64,000 nt of DNA from Sporothrix humicola (taxonomy: Eukaryota; Ascomycota; Sordariomycetes; Ophiostomatales; Ophiostomataceae): assembly GCA_021396245.1 (NCBI GenBank), contig WNYE01000002.1, forward strand, positions 620,001 to 684,000, written 5' to 3'. Under the pieces are notes generated by a model that saw nothing but the letters and a program-made list of their open reading frames with translations, had not been told where the DNA came from and ran no database searches. Each line of letters opens with the position of its first letter. Positions within the stretch are counted from its first letter, which is position 1. Position numbers and translations under genes: made by a program. Of this stretch, positions 22,401-34,833 are shown one piece after another.

Positions 22401-24749
22401 CTACTTTCGTGGCGTGGCATTCACCAGCTGCCGCTGCTTGTTGAGCCAGCTCTTGGGGGCGTCCTGGCGGCGCTGGAGGACGACATGGTTGCTTTGCAGG
22501 CGGCTGGTCAGGTCGTACCAGGCCGTGGTGATCATGGCGTTTTCGCGCTGCAGGTTCTTGATAATCTTTTCGCTGGCGGCGCGCTGGGCAGCGTACGCGG
22601 CGGCCATGCCGGCGTTTCCGGTTCCTGGAGCGGCCTCGGCCGCCTTGAGCTTCTTTTGCAGTTCCGAGCGTTCCTGGTCGGCAATGTCGTACTGCTTCTT
22701 GAGCTGCTTGGCGGCCACCCTGAGCTTCTCGTTCATCTCGGTCGTCTTGCGGAGCTGTTCTTCCATGTCGGCCGGTGCAGCACCAGTCGTCGGCGACAGC
22801 AGCTTCTCGTCGGTTGCCGCTGCTGTGGTGGTGCCCATCGTCTTGCGCAGTTCCTCTTTAGAGACGAGCGCCTCGATCAGGTGCTTTTGTTGCTGCTCAT
22901 TGTCCATCTGCAGCGAGCGGAAGTCGGTCCTCAGCGACTCGAGTTCCTTTTTCAGGGACTCGGAAATCAGGGCGTCTGTCGACTTGAGTTCTTCGAGCGC
23001 GTCCATCGATCCCTTGCCGACAGCGCCCAGGTCGGCCCGCAGCCGCAGCATCTCGCGGTGCTTGTCGGCGACCTGGTTCTCGAGCTCGCGCGAGACGACC
23101 TTGTGGCGGTCGAGTTCGGACGTGGTGTCTTGCAGCTTCTTCTGGGCCTCGATCCACAGCGGGCTGCCCTCGCCGACGTTGCCGCTTGCGAGCGCCTGCA
23201 TCTGTGCTTCGAGCAGAGTGTGCTTTTCAAACATGTCGTTGTACTTTTTGCGCGCGAGCTCTTCCTTTGTCTTTGAGATCTCGAGGTCCGCCCGGAGTCG
23301 GTCATTTTCGGAACCGACATTGACGTTGCTCCGCAGCAAGTTGTTCTCGGCGCGCAGGCGGGCAATCTCCAGCGTGTAGGCCGAGGCCGGGTCGTCGGTG
23401 TGCTGGAGCTCTTCCTCTAAGTTGAAGGCCGTCTTGGAGGCGCTGCCCGGGCTAGTCGGGAGCGCGCTTCCCGTTCCTTGCAGGAGTTGTTGTTCGAGTT
23501 CGGCAATGCGCACCTCGCTCAGCTGGTTTTGGTCTTTGAGGCTCTCGAGCTGGGCGTGCACGGCGTAAATGTCGGCCTCGAGGGCCGTCTTTTGAATCCG
23601 GTTGTCCTCGATCTGCTGCTCGAGGCCCGACACCATTTCGCGGAAGCGTTCAATGGTCGTTTGTTGCTGGTTGTTGCGCTTTTGCAGCGCCTCGAATTCC
23701 TTGAGGGCCTCCTTGTTCTGGCCGACTTCGTACAGGGCTTCTTCGAGTCTCATCTCCAGGCCCCGCTGGGCCTCAAGTTTCTGCTTGTACCGGTCGATTG
23801 TGTTGGCCTTTTTCGAGAGGTCGTCGTTGGCGTGCTTGAGCTCCTGGACCTGGTCCTGCAGCTGCTCGACCAGGACGGCTTTCCGCGAGAGCTGGCTGTT
23901 TTCTTGCACCAGCCGCTGCTTTGTCTGCCGGTCGTCCTCCGCCTGGCCCTCCTGGTTGCTGATGAGGTCGTCCTGCTCGCGGATCTTTTCTTGTAGGTCC
24001 CGAATCAGTTGCGACTCGCTGGCGCCGTGTTTCTGCCTCTCTAAGTCCAGCTCCTTTTCTTTCCGCTCCAGGTCTTCTTTAATGACTTCGTACGAGATTT
24101 GGAGGTGCTCGAGCCGCGTGTTGGTGTCGGCCAGCTTCTTCGAGAGGCGGTCGTAGTCGGACGCCAGCGTCGCCAGCTGGGCTTCTGCGACAAGGCCCGG
24201 GTCGAGCCCGGCTGCCGCCTCGTCGGAGGCGTCAGCGCCGCTGTCGGCCAGTCTTTGGCGTTCCTCGTCCTTTCTCTGCAGGATCGTCATGATCTCGGCC
24301 TGCTCGCTCGTCGTCAAGTTCTTGCGCATGACGGGGATGTAGCGAGTGTTGTGCTCACCGAGCATGGCGGCCGTCGTGAAAATGGCCACGAGCTGGGCAA
24401 TCCCCTCGGCGTTCAGGTTGTCGGACACGGCCCGCACGTCAATGGTCCGCGGCAAAAAGTCGATCGCGCCGCTGCCGTCCTTGTGGATAATGTATTTCGT
24501 TAGGGCTTTGAACACCGACTGGATATTCCGCTTGTTGGTCAGCCACGCCGACGAGCCGACCGTCTGCGTCTGCTCCAGCTCGTCCGGGTCGTACTCGGGG
24601 TCGAGGTCGTGCAGCATCTGGGCAAAGACGTGGGCGTCCGCCAGGTCCTCGAGCCGGTCGACGCGGCGGTCGAGCGCGAACGTGTTGACCCATGTGAGCA
24701 GGGCAGCCTGGCCGGCCCGGCTGATGGGCTGCTGCTGTTGTTGAGGCAT
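22401..24749 (-). CDS. Hook-family dynein cargo adaptor (HookA-like)
   Basis: A 782-residue single-exon protein starting MPQQQQQPISRAGQAALLTW. The N-terminal ~150 residues form a Hook (calponin-homology-like) domain: LLTWVNTFALDRRVDRLEDLADAHVFAQMLHDLDPEY, then FLPRTIDVRAVSDNLNAEGIAQLV. From ~185 to ~735 it is almost continuous coiled coil with heptad Leu and Gln/Glu/Lys-rich sequence, interrupted near ~425-455 by a Ser/Gly-rich hinge. In moulds HookA links early endosomes (through the FTS and FHIP partners) to dynein-dynactin for long-distance movement in hyphae. The Hook domain contacts dynein light intermediate chain and the C-terminal region contacts cargo. Length and layout fit that family. 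The stop is at 22401-22403. Confidence 0.9.
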   Translation of the reverse strand: MPQQQQQPISRAGQAALLTWVNTFALDRRVDRLEDLADAHVFAQMLHDLDPEYDPDELEQTQTVGSSAWLTNKRNIQSVFKALTKYIIHKDGSGAIDFLPRTIDVRAVSDNLNAEGIAQLVAIFTTAAMLGEHNTRYIPVMRKNLTTSEQAEIMTILQRKDEERQRLADSGADASDEAAAGLDPGLVAEAQLATLASDYDRLSKKLADTNTRLEHLQISYEVIKEDLERKEKELDLERQKHGASESQLIRDLQEKIREQDDLISNQEGQAEDDRQTKQRLVQENSQLSRKAVLVEQLQDQVQELKHANDDLSKKANTIDRYKQKLEAQRGLEMRLEEALYEVGQNKEALKEFEALQKRNNQQQTTIERFREMVSGLEQQIEDNRIQKTALEADIYAVHAQLESLKDQNQLSEVRIAELEQQLLQGTGSALPTSPGSASKTAFNLEEELQHTDDPASAYTLEIARLRAENNLLRSNVNVGSENDRLRADLEISKTKEELARKKYNDMFEKHTLLEAQMQALASGNVGEGSPLWIEAQKKLQDTTSELDRHKVVSRELENQVADKHREMLRLRADLGAVGKGSMDALEELKSTDALISESLKKELESLRTDFRSLQMDNEQQQKHLIEALVSKEELRKTMGTTTAAATDEKLLSPTTGAAPADMEEQLRKTTEMNEKLRVAAKQLKKQYDIADQERSELQKKLKAAEAAPGTGNAGMAAAYAAQRAASEKIIKNLQRENAMITTAWYDLTSRLQSNHVVLQRRQDAPKSWLNKQRQLVNATPRK

Positions 24750-26103
24750 TGTGGGGAGGGGTGTCGTGTGTAGATGTGGTGGGTGGTCGTGAATCGGTTA
24801 GCCACGGAGGCTGTCGAGATATTCAGTAGGCGTCGAGGAGTTGTTGATTGTTCGTTGTTGACTCGATATGATAAACGAGAGTGGGCAAACAGGACACGAC
24901 ACCAACCGCTAGAGGCTGGAGATGTCCATCTGCAAGGAGAGAGTGAAGAATATCGGGAGTGAACGACTGAACAGTGAAAGTGAAAGTGAGAGTTGGGATG
25001 AAATGAAATGCAAATGCACGAAATGCACGGAAGAAACACGAGACAGCCAAAACAGGCGCAGGCGATCTCGAGTCGTTTGGCGGACGGGAAACTGCACGTC
25101 ACACTCTCTGGCGTATGTCCCTTGCAGGGAGAACGAAGAACGAGGGAATGAATGGTCGAAAGAACGAATGGATAGAAGAAAGGCCAGAAAAGGAGCGAAA
25201 CGAAGGAGAAACGAAGCTTCAGACCTGCTCCGCTATGCGAAATGACACACGCTAGCGAAAGCTCCGAAGAGGAAGGCGCGTGTACCCAGCCCACTCTAAC
25301 GCGTGCAAAAGTGACTTGTCTCTCTTTCCTCAAACCCCTGGGATCGTCGCAAAAAGCAAGTGTGCCTGCGGTCGTTCCTGCGGGACGTGCGCTGCAAAGG
25401 GTGCAAAAGGGTGGTGTGGAGGGCAATTACGAAGTGCATACGGAACATTACAGAAGGGACTTCGATTGTTCTTGCCTTGCGCCCTGTGCATAAACTGCCG
25501 CCCCGCCAGCCGTCACCCGTGTATCAGGCAAGAGCCGCCAACAGCCAACAGGCGGGAAGGCGCATTCCATAAAGAGGACCGTAGACAGGCAGAATTAGAT
25601 AACTTATATCCAACAAAGATATAAAGATGATGAGTTTCCTCCTTTTTTGTAAACTTGACGTTTATTTTCTTTGTTACAAGCGTACGGGTATATCTCGCCA
25701 TCCCTCTGACGAATGCACATCCTCTCGCCCTGGGTTGCATTCCGACTCCACAGCCAGGGTCGATGCGAGATGAAGGGATGGCGAAACCTGGCAAAATGGA
25801 CGCAAAATTACGTGCAAATGCTGGCGAATGGCCTGCAAAATCCTGTGCGGTGCATCGAGGAACTGCTCGAGAACTGCTCGAGCAACTCTGATCGGAAGAT
25901 TTGGCCGAGGAGGACCGGGCGAGAACTGGACGATAAGAAAAGGCCGAGAAACGACACAGATGCCTGTCTACAAAGTACGGAGAATTACCAGGTTTAGAAA
26001 AGATATCGATTGGTGGAAGATGTCTGCGTCTCCTCTATCGTCTGGTGCTCCAGGCCAAAGCTCGGCCGAGACAGATAATATGCCTTGTCAGCTTATATGT
26101 TTA
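24750..26103. other. Region between Hook start and retroelement block
   Basis: Holds the Hook leader and promoter. Several small open frames (the longest 114 codons) have no sensible composition or splice context. Base composition is normal up to the Copia LTR at 26104, where A+T rises abruptly. No gene supported. Confidence 0.45.
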
Positions 26104-26222
26104 TGTTAAGCTAAAGGTCACGTAACCTTAGCGCCATAGATTTAACCCTACCCGGGAGCCACAGATTCTGGCATTCTCGCCTCCTCTTTATGTAATATTT
26201 CTTCTGTGCTTATGGCCCAACA
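26104..26222 (+). repeat. Copia 5' LTR, 119 bp, lightly mutated
   Basis: Begins TGTTAAGC and ends GCCCAACA. It aligns without gaps to the right LTR with 11 differences, all transitions of the RIP type (6 G-to-A, 5 C-to-T in this copy). All CpG sites are unchanged. Confidence 0.93.
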
Positions 26223-26246
26223 AGTTATAAGCCCTTTGAGCTTCCG
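26223..26246 (+). promoter_or_regulatory. Copia primer-binding site, initiator-tRNA-Met half-molecule type
   Basis: Directly after the LTR, the sequence aGTTATAAGCCC then TTTGAGCTTCCG is, allowing one TG-to-TA change, complementary to an initiator tRNA-Met anticodon arm (GGGCTCATAAC) and continues toward a GGAAGC of the D-arm. Copia elements of flies prime from the 5' half of initiator tRNA-Met in the same way. Match judged from memory of the tRNA. Confidence 0.6.
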
Positions 26247-27225
26247 TTTTTTTGGTATAAGTTGTATTAATCGAATTAGTAAGGTGTAAAGACACTAAAT
26301 ATTTACTTTTCGTTATATTTTAGCTTTTACGCGGGTTATAATCGTTTAAAAACGAATTTAAGGGTAGAAATTTAACCTTTAACGTTAAAATCGTATATCG
26401 AAATATTACGAATATTGTAACTTTTTAATAAAAATAATATTTACGATAGTTACTTTAATCGACGTTAAGTTTTTAAAGGGTAAAATAATTAAAGTGTTTA
26501 TATTTATTAAAATTAATTATAAAGTATAAAATAATTAAATTTAAACTATTTATTATTTTAACGACTTCGAAATATAACTTAAAAAAAACGTTTTTAAATT
26601 TATAAAGTTTAACGTTATTTTTTCGAAAATAAAATAATTAATAATTAAAACGGTTTATAAAATATAGTTTAAAGGCCGTTTAAAAGTTTTTAATATTATT
26701 AACGAAACCGTTATTAACTTTAAACCGTATTTAACTTAATACGGTTATAACGAGAATAACTTAAAACTTTATTTTTAATATAAAGTTATTAAAAACGTTT
26801 TTAGTATTATTTTTAACGTAACCGCGTTCGATACGTTTATTATTTTTATTCGCTTCGATATTATAAGCTTCGTTATATTTTAAAATTACTTTATTAAGTT
26901 TTAAAAACTTATAATAATCTTTAATACTTTTTAATTTAAACAATACGAAAAAATAAAAATTACTTTTTTATTTTGTTAAATTAAGACTATTATTTTTATC
27001 TTTTTTAATATCGATATACGTAAATTTATCGACGGTAAACTTACGTATAAATAAGCTTTTTAAATTGTTACTTAAATTATCGAAAACTTAAATATTAATA
27101 ACGGTAAACAACTTACTTTTTTTTTCGTTTAACCGAATAATAAAACTATATATAATAATATATAAACCTTTACGTACGTAATATATAATTATTATAGTTA
27201 TAAATATCGTTTAAGTATACCGGTT

Positions 27226-27267
27226 TATAATAAATATAATAAATACTACGATACCAACGAATTATAC
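27226..27267 (+). pseudogene. Possible Gag zinc-knuckle remnant (Copia)
   Basis: About 1 kb inside the left LTR, a frame reads YNKYNKYYDTNELY. If the first, second and last Tyr codons are mutated Cys codons (TGY to TAY), the C-x2-C...C spacing of a retroviral-type knuckle appears, though the His is displaced or missing. Weak. Confidence 0.25.
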
Positions 27268-28214
27268 GAGTAATTTTATACGTAAATAAACACTCGATAC
27301 CGTAACCGTAACGGAGGTAAAAGTAAAAAAGGTAAAAGTATTAATATATTTTTTCGTTTACCGCCGAAAAGTAACGATAAAAATAAAAACTAACCTTCGT
27401 AAACTTTAGTTAAAGTTAACTTTATTATTACTTTTTTCGCTTTAAGTTTCTTTAACGTAACACTTACTATAATAAACGTAATAATCGATAACTTTTAACC
27501 GTTAATTATAAATAATATAACTTAATAACTTATTATAAACTTAACTTTTAATATTACTTTTATAATATTTACGACTTTTTAATAGTATTAAACGGCGTAT
27601 ATAATTTTTACGACCATTAAAATCTTTAACTACGACTTAATTTTTTTTAACTTTAATTTTTTTACCTATAAATTTAATAATATTAAATGGTTTAACGGTT
27701 TTAAACGATTAATTAATTTATAGTTTTTTTTTAATTTAAACGGCGGTATACGTAAAAAAAAAATTAAAAGTAAAACTAACTTTAAAACTACACTAAAAAA
27801 CAACGTTATAAATAAAATACTTTTTAATAATACTATTTATACTCTTTAAAAACTAATTAATATTATCTTTACCGGTACTTTTAAAAAAAAAAATATAAAA
27901 ATTGATTTCGAAAATAACGTAGTCTTTACGTTATAAAGTTAACTTTTTTAAGAGATTATATAAAAAAAAAAAAGTTTTTTTTTTACGTAACGTAATTTTT
28001 ACCTTAAAAAAAACCTTAGACATCTTTATAATATTTATTAACTACGATATTATATATAAATACCTCTTTTATATAAACATCGATACCGTTAAACGTACCG
28101 TAAAAAACATAAACATTACTCTTACCGGTAAACTTATACGCCATTACTATAACTATAATTTAACTAAATTATAAAAAGTTATAAATAAACGTTAAGACGA
28201 TAGCCCTCGGGCGC

Positions 28215-28248
28215 TAAGACACCTTATACGCGTCGATGTAGTGTCTTA
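28215..28248. repeat. Short perfect inverted repeat
   Basis: TAAGACAC (28215-28222) and GTGTCTTA (28241-28248) around 18 nt, in a small patch (about 28195-28260) of unusually G+C-rich DNA inside the Copia left segment. Confidence 0.6.
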
Positions 28249-28418
28249 CAAAACTAGATTTAAAAATATACGATATTTTATATATTTTCTCGACGTTTAC
28301 TTTGGCTTTAAGTAAATTACTTTTTTACGTATAAAAAATAAAACTTTTACGAAGTTAAAAAAGTTCATAATACATTTCGAACGTTAAATAAACTTTAAAG
28401 TGTATACTATTAGCTTCG

Positions 28419-28971
28419 TATTACAAAGGCACTTCCCAAAAATAAAGTAAAAGTCTCTACTAGGTGATCAAGCTAAAGGAGGAGTTCTTATTCTTATAAA
28501 ACAGTGATAAAGTGTAACGGTCGAACAATACTCAACACGTGTAAAAGGTAGTAATTATATACAATAAGGGCACAAAAATACAAGTTTATATAGTTATATA
28601 TTTTAAACAATCGGTAACGACTAAGTCTTTTATTTAAGTTATTAAAAAGAAGCCTTAGTCTTATATATTTATTATACTTTATATAGCTTTATAGCCTTTA
28701 TTTTATTCTTATATAAAGTTGTCCTTTAGTTTATACTACTTTATACCTTTTACTTTATTTTTGTATAAAGTAACGTTTTATCTCTTAATTAATTAATTTT
28801 TGCCGTAATATTATTCGTCTTTTATTTTACGTTTTAAAAAGTTTACTTTTTAGTTACGTTAACACCGCCGCTTTACGTTAGTCGTATTATTTATCCTTCG
28901 TACTCGTTAAAAGGTTAACTTATATTTGTTTTTAATTTATTATTAAAGCCGTAAAAGTTACGTCTATAATA
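28419..28971 (-). repeat. Gypsy LTR (3' LTR), 553 bp
   Basis: Plus-strand left copy. Its outer ~140 bp (28419-28560) keep many CpA sites, while its inner end is heavily mutated (ATAATA in place of GTAACA at 28966-28971). Confidence 0.92.
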
Positions 28972-28973
28972 TA

Positions 28974-28987
28974 ACTTCTTTTTTCTT
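28974..28987 (-). promoter_or_regulatory. Gypsy polypurine tract
   Basis: On the minus strand AAAGAAAAAAGAAG lies 2 nt before the 3' LTR, where plus-strand DNA priming of LTR elements takes place. Its position fits; RIP may have raised its A content. Confidence 0.5.
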
Positions 28988-30769
28988 TAAATTTCGTCTC
29001 GAAATCTTATAAATAACTTATTTTTTTTATTTTTTATCGTTAATCCAGTAAAAATTTCTTTTTTTTTATTTTACTATATTTAGTCGTATTATTAAACGTT
29101 CCGTATTAACTAACTTTACTTAACGACGCCGTATTATCGTTACTATCGAGTCTTTTAGTTTTAACGCTATACCGTGTTTTCGCTATACTCGCTTTAGTCG
29201 AGACTATATTTAGTTTAATAAGTTTACTCGCTAAATTCGTCGTTATTAAGTTTGCGTTTGTGTAAGCGTTAAATGCGATGGCCGTGGTATCGTTATAGGT
29301 CCCGGTAAGTTTTTTTCTTTTTTTTTTTTCTTTTAATCGTTTTAATATTTTTTTTTTTAACCAAACGTTAAGTTTTTAACTTTTAACGTTTTTTAAAAAC
29401 CCGAAAAGCCGTTAAAATTACCTTTAAAAAAACGTATAGTTAAACGGCCGAAGCCGTAGCCTACGTACGCCGGATTCGCTAATAATAAAAAACTTATAAA
29501 TTAAAACGTTAAAAACTTTTCGACGAAACTTATACCGTTTAAAATACTAAAGACGAAGCTTAATAGGCTAAAAAAAAACAAATTACTCTTTAAACCGCAC
29601 AAAAAGCCTAAGTAACCGCCGAGGCGGTTACTTCGTCCTTCGATTAAAGCACGGTTATAGTCGACTTAAGTCTTAACCCTTTCGTTACTAATACGCCGCT
29701 AATAATTAAGAGAAGTTTTTAAGGTATTCCGTAAGTTTTTATATATTTTCCTTAACGTTATAACTTAATTATTTTATTAAATATTCTAATTATTTTTTTT
29801 TTATTTTATAATATATTTCGATTTTCTCCACTTCGTATTTTAGTTCGTCGAATACTTATTCGTTCAAAAACTTAACTAAACTTAACGTTTTTTTTAAAAA
29901 TAAAATATTAAATCGCGGGTAAACTCGTAATCCTTCGAGTAAACCGAGTTCGTACACCAAGTTTAAAACCCTTTTCGTAACTTCGAACGGCCCGAGTCGT
30001 TTAAAATTAAGTTTATCGTTTAGTTTTTTTATTTTAAAGTTTTTTCGGTTAAGGTAAACTTTATCCTTTTCTTTAAAGATTAATCTTTTAATCCTTTTTC
30101 TATTAACTTATATACTTATTTATTATTATTATCAAACGAGGTTTACTTTTACCTCCTCGAATACCTTTTTAAACCTTTTTATTATTTTATTTATTATTAA
30201 GTTTAATCTTTCTTTTAAGTGGTAATTTATTTTTAGTTTAAATCCGTAGTTCGTTTTAAACGGTAAAATTTTAGTACCGTTATACACTATATTATTATAA
30301 ACGATTTAAATAAACGGAAACTACTTAACTTAATCGTTTTATTATTAATTAACGTATACCCGTAAATATTATTTAAGTGTTTAGTTTATTTTTTTTATTT
30401 ACCCGTTTATTTAAAGGTAAAAGGTAATACTTAGTTTCCGTTTAATTTAAAGTTACTTTATTACTTTTACTTAAAACTTATTCGTAAACGTAGTTTTTTT
30501 GTCGTTAATAATATTTTTTAGTAAACCGTAGTTATTAATTATATTCCGTAAAAATGTATAAACTAAGTCCTCCGTTATATATAACTTATGGTACAGTAAA
30601 AAGTACGTATACTTCGTAAACTTATCCACGATTACTAAAATATTATCGTATATTATCCTCGTAACTCGTTTTTTTAATACCGATAACTTAACGATTAAGT
30701 TTTAAAAAATTAACTCTTACGGCCGATTAAAGATCGGTAGTGGTTATAAAAAGCCGTAAGCTTTATATT

Positions 30770-30846
30770 TTTAAGTTTTCGTTTTATTATAAGTGTCGTA
30801 TTCGTTAATTACGTTTTTAATAACGTCGTGTTATCCCGTAATATCG
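30770..30846 (-). pseudogene. Gypsy integrase zinc-binding remnant
   Basis: A minus-strand frame reads DITG*HDVIKNVINEYDTYNKTKT*KYKAYG. Known Gypsy integrases have a similar ...V..YV..CDTCQR.K...KPYG segment; the EYDTYNK stretch (30782-30802) is the CxxC pair with both Cys codons changed TGY to TAY, and the stops are former Trp codons. Non-functional. Confidence 0.75.
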
Positions 30847-31802
30847 TAAAACTCTCGGAGCCTCTTTGTAGTTTTTTAAATTTCGAAGTGTCCTCCCGAT
30901 AATACCTCGTATATTACTTAGATAATATTATATAAACTTCTTCGTATTATCGTTTTAAAGATTATTAATCCGTCTTTTTACGTTTTAAACACCGTTTATA
31001 CTTTAGTCGACGTAAGTTCAATATAATCACTTCGTTTACTTAAAGCGTTTACCTTTCCGTTATTAAATCTTTTTTTATATATTATTTTAATGTTAAACTC
31101 GGATAAATATTAAGTTTATTTAGTTTATCGTTTATTTAACCGTTAGTTATTAACGAAGTATATAAGGTTTTTATAATCGAAATAAATTATCACGAAATAC
31201 TTAACCTCTTTAAAATATACTTCTTATTCTTTTAATCCCTCAATAATAACCATTAGTTCCTTATCGTAGACTAAGTATCTTTTTATTAACCCGGTAAACT
31301 TTTTCGAAAAAAAGGTAATTAAGTATATCTTTCCTTCGTCGTCCCGTTACAATAGTTCGCCGCCCATTACGTATCCCGACGCGTCGACGTTTATCTCGTA
31401 AAGTTTATCGAGGTTTAATTCCTTAAATACTAGTTTAAACAATACTACTTCTTTAATACGCTTAAAGGTACTTTATATTTCCTTTAACCATAAAAACTTA
31501 ACTCCTTTTTTCGTAAGGTTAATTAAGGGTACCGTCATTTTATCGTAGCCTTTAATAAACTTCCGATAATAGTTTACGTATCCCACAAATAATTATACGT
31601 CTTTAACGTTTTATAATGTTAACTAATCTTTAATTACTTTAACCTTTTTTAGTTTTATAACCAATTATCTTAGTGTAATTACGTATCCTAAAAAGGCTAT
31701 CTTTTAAGTGTAAAATTTACACTTGTTTACTTTAACTAATAACTTCGCGTTGTTAAACTTTTATAAAACTTAATGTATATACTTTTTATATTTTTTGAAG
31801 TT

Positions 31803-31987
31803 TTTCGAGTAAATTAAAATATCGTCGAGGTATACTATAGCGAAATTGTTTAAATACTCTCGTAATATATCGTTAATTATTTTTTAAAACGTCGCGAATA
31901 CGTTAATAAACCCAAATAGTATCACTAAATACTCGTAATACTCGTATCGTATCTTAAACGCCGTTTTTTACTCTTTACCTTCCGTAA
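31803..31987 (-). pseudogene. Gypsy reverse transcriptase remnant
   Basis: A minus-strand frame runs ITEGKE*KTAFKIRYEYYEYL, then LFGFINVFATF*KIINDILREY, then NNFAIVYLDDILIYSK. These match the core Ty3/Gypsy palm motifs (EWKTAF, GLTNAPATFQ, YLDDILIYSK). The catalytic Asp pair (YLDD, within 31803-31832) survives, but Trp and Gln codons have become stops. Assignment to Ty3/Gypsy is firm. Confidence 0.93.
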
Positions 31988-34833
31988 TCTTAACCAAGTT
32001 ATATACGCCGTATAAATTAATTTTCGTAAAAATTTATACGCTTTATAACTTATTTCGAAGTTTAATAATAAACGGTAATAAATATCGGTTTTTAATCGTA
32101 ATTTTATTTAACTATTAATAATCGACGTATAATCGTTACGTACCGTCTTTCTTTAGTATAAACAAAATAAGTGCCCTTATAAGTAACCTTAACGGTTTAA
32201 TATAACCTTTAGTTAAGTTTTCGTCGAACCACTCCTGAAGTACTCTTAGCTTATTTTCATTAAACGGGTAAATACTTTAATATTTCGGTTATTCGTTTTT
32301 TTTTAACGAAATTTAATAATCGTAAAGTTTATACTTCGGTAAACCTTTATCGTATTAATACTTTTAAATATTCGTATATTTATAGTATTACGTTAGTACG
32401 TAGAAGAGGTCGTTTCGTTTTTTTTTTATTAACGCATTTAACGTTTTAATAATTATATTTTATCGTAAACTTTTTTAAAATAATTAACTAATAACTTAAT
32501 CGATCCTTAAATTATACTTTTACAACTATAATAACTCGAAGATAACGTCGTCGTCTCCGATATTTATAATATCGAGTATTATTTTAACTTTTTTACTTTT
32601 TACACGAAGGTTAAGTATTTTTATTTTTTTTTTTACTTAACTACTATTATAATCGGCTTAAAGTCTTTCGAAGTTTCGTAAAATATACGACGCCCCCTTT
32701 AATCGCTATAATACATTTTGTTAGTTTACTAATCGTGGTACGATATAGTTAACCTTTACACCGGTGTTTATTATCGTTACTTAATTTCGGCCGCGTTAAT
32801 TAATTTAAACCCGTATATACCCTCGTTTTTTATTAGTTACTTTTAAGGTTTTAGTAATTAGTCGTTGTTTATACTTTAAGTTAATAAAACTTTGTCGTTT
32901 CTCGACGTATTATAGTCGTCGGTGAGTACTTTTAATACTTCGAGTGTATAATTAATCTTTTTATTATTAGTGGTTTTATTCCATTAATTTTTAAAAGTTT
33001 TACTTTTACCTTTTTTAAACCGACGTAAGTAAAGTACCCGTTTAGCTTAATCTTATATCTCGTATTTTTTTTAAATTCGTTTTTTTTCGTATAAGCTCGT
33101 TTTTTAGTTTATAATATACCGTTAAACGTACTAAAGTGTTATTTCGTCGATTCGAGGTACATATTACCCGTAATAATAATAATAATTTATATCGTAGTTG
33201 TTTCGTTTTATTAACCGTAGTAAAAACGAATTACGGTTTTTTTATTAAAGTTTTTATCGAAGAGTTTTTTCGTATTATAACACCGCTTTAACGTATATAT
33301 ACTTTTAATAATATAAGTCGTTATAGTTTATTTATAATACGTCGTTTATATATACTTCTTAAGTTTTTAATAAAACTTTTTCCTCTCCGTTAATTTTTTT
33401 TAAATCTTCGGCCTTTACGTATAAACTTATCGTATAAAAAAAGTATACGTAAACCGTAAGTTAATTATTATAGTGTAAGAGTTCGTTTATATAAACGTCC
33501 GCTCGTGTATGCTGTACGTGTTTTTCGTTATTATTTTAGTATACTTTCTTTAAGTCTCTTTTAACGTTATTAGCTAAGCCGTGTTTTTTATCGTTAAAGG
33601 ATACGTTTAAAGGCGCTCTTTAAGCTTAAAACTTTTTTAAGTTATTATTATCCTTTAACTCGTTAATTTAACTAAGTTCTTCCGTAGTAATATATATTAT
33701 TTTAAAGTTTCTTACGAAAGGTCTTCGTAAAAACTATTTTACCCTTTCTTTTACGCCGAAGTAAATAAAATAATCGTCGTCGAAATAACTCGAAAAATAA
33801 AAACTCCCGTAGTTAGTTTCTTTCTTTACTACTTTAACTTATTTTTTTTCGAAGATATACGCCCGGTAATCCTTGGCGTAATATCTTTTTTATCCGTAGT
33901 TATAATATTCCCCCGTAAACTTCTTTTTTTAAAGTACTTCTTTCGTATTAACATCGAGTTTTATAAAATCGTTTTATTATTTAACGTAACCGCTTTATTT
34001 AGTTTTTTTTTAAAACTTTTAATAGTAAAACCTTTCGCTTTTACTTTTTTTTTTAAACTTTTGTTAATAAAACTAATTATTAATACTAATAACTATCGTA
34101 TAATATTCCGTTAATAAAACCGGTCGAGGTACCTTATTAAGTTTATCTTTGACATTATTTTTAAGCCCGTTGTAATACTAAACTATCGTTAAATCGTCGT
34201 TTTAATCGAAGTAAATTATAATTTATTAAAATTCGTTAATATATACGGATATTAATTTAATTTATTTAAGCCGGAGTAATTTTCGTTTATATTCTTAGTC
34301 GATGTCGAAGTCTTTAAAAGCTTTTTAAAATATTTTAATAAACTTTCCGAAGAATAAAAATAACTTTTTCGTATTTTCGTTTATCTTATCGGAGTCGTAT
34401 TTATTAATAAAATAGTTATCGAAGTAAAGTTATACTTAAGCCGCGGCCGGTTTATTTAAATAAATAATTACCGTAAATACCTTATCCGTGTTTTCTCTTA
34501 AGTTCGAAGCTTAGTATTCGAAGTATAAATAATATTATATTAAAAAAGCTTTAAGCTTACCTTAGTTATCGTTATACTTACGAAGTAAAAAGATTTTAAG
34601 TAGATTTTTATTTCCGCCCGAAGTAAAATAAGTTACGAAAAGTCTTTCGTAATGTTAAACTTACTTAACACTTTATTTATTAAAAGTTTTTAACTTTTTA
34701 ATTTTTTTTTATATAACTTATATACGAGCTATAAATTACGTAAACGTTATAATAAAACTTAACGCGGTCGATATAATATTAAATATTATTTAAGTTAAAA
34801 TACGGTTAAAGTTTAAACAAAAGTCGTTATTAT

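Noticed and set aside
25242..25624. Overlapping 83- and 114-codon frames between Hook and the retroelement
   Set aside because: Two different frames over the same DNA, Cys/Arg-rich, no conserved pattern.
26761..26943. 60-codon minus-strand frame inside the A+T block
   Set aside because: Lys/Asn/Ile-rich by composition only, opposite to the Copia coding strand.
34820..34833. Gypsy primer-binding site next to the right LTR
   Set aside because: On the minus strand TAATAACGAC could be a mutated TGGTAACGAC or TGGTAGCGAC, but mutation makes the tRNA match too uncertain to annotate.
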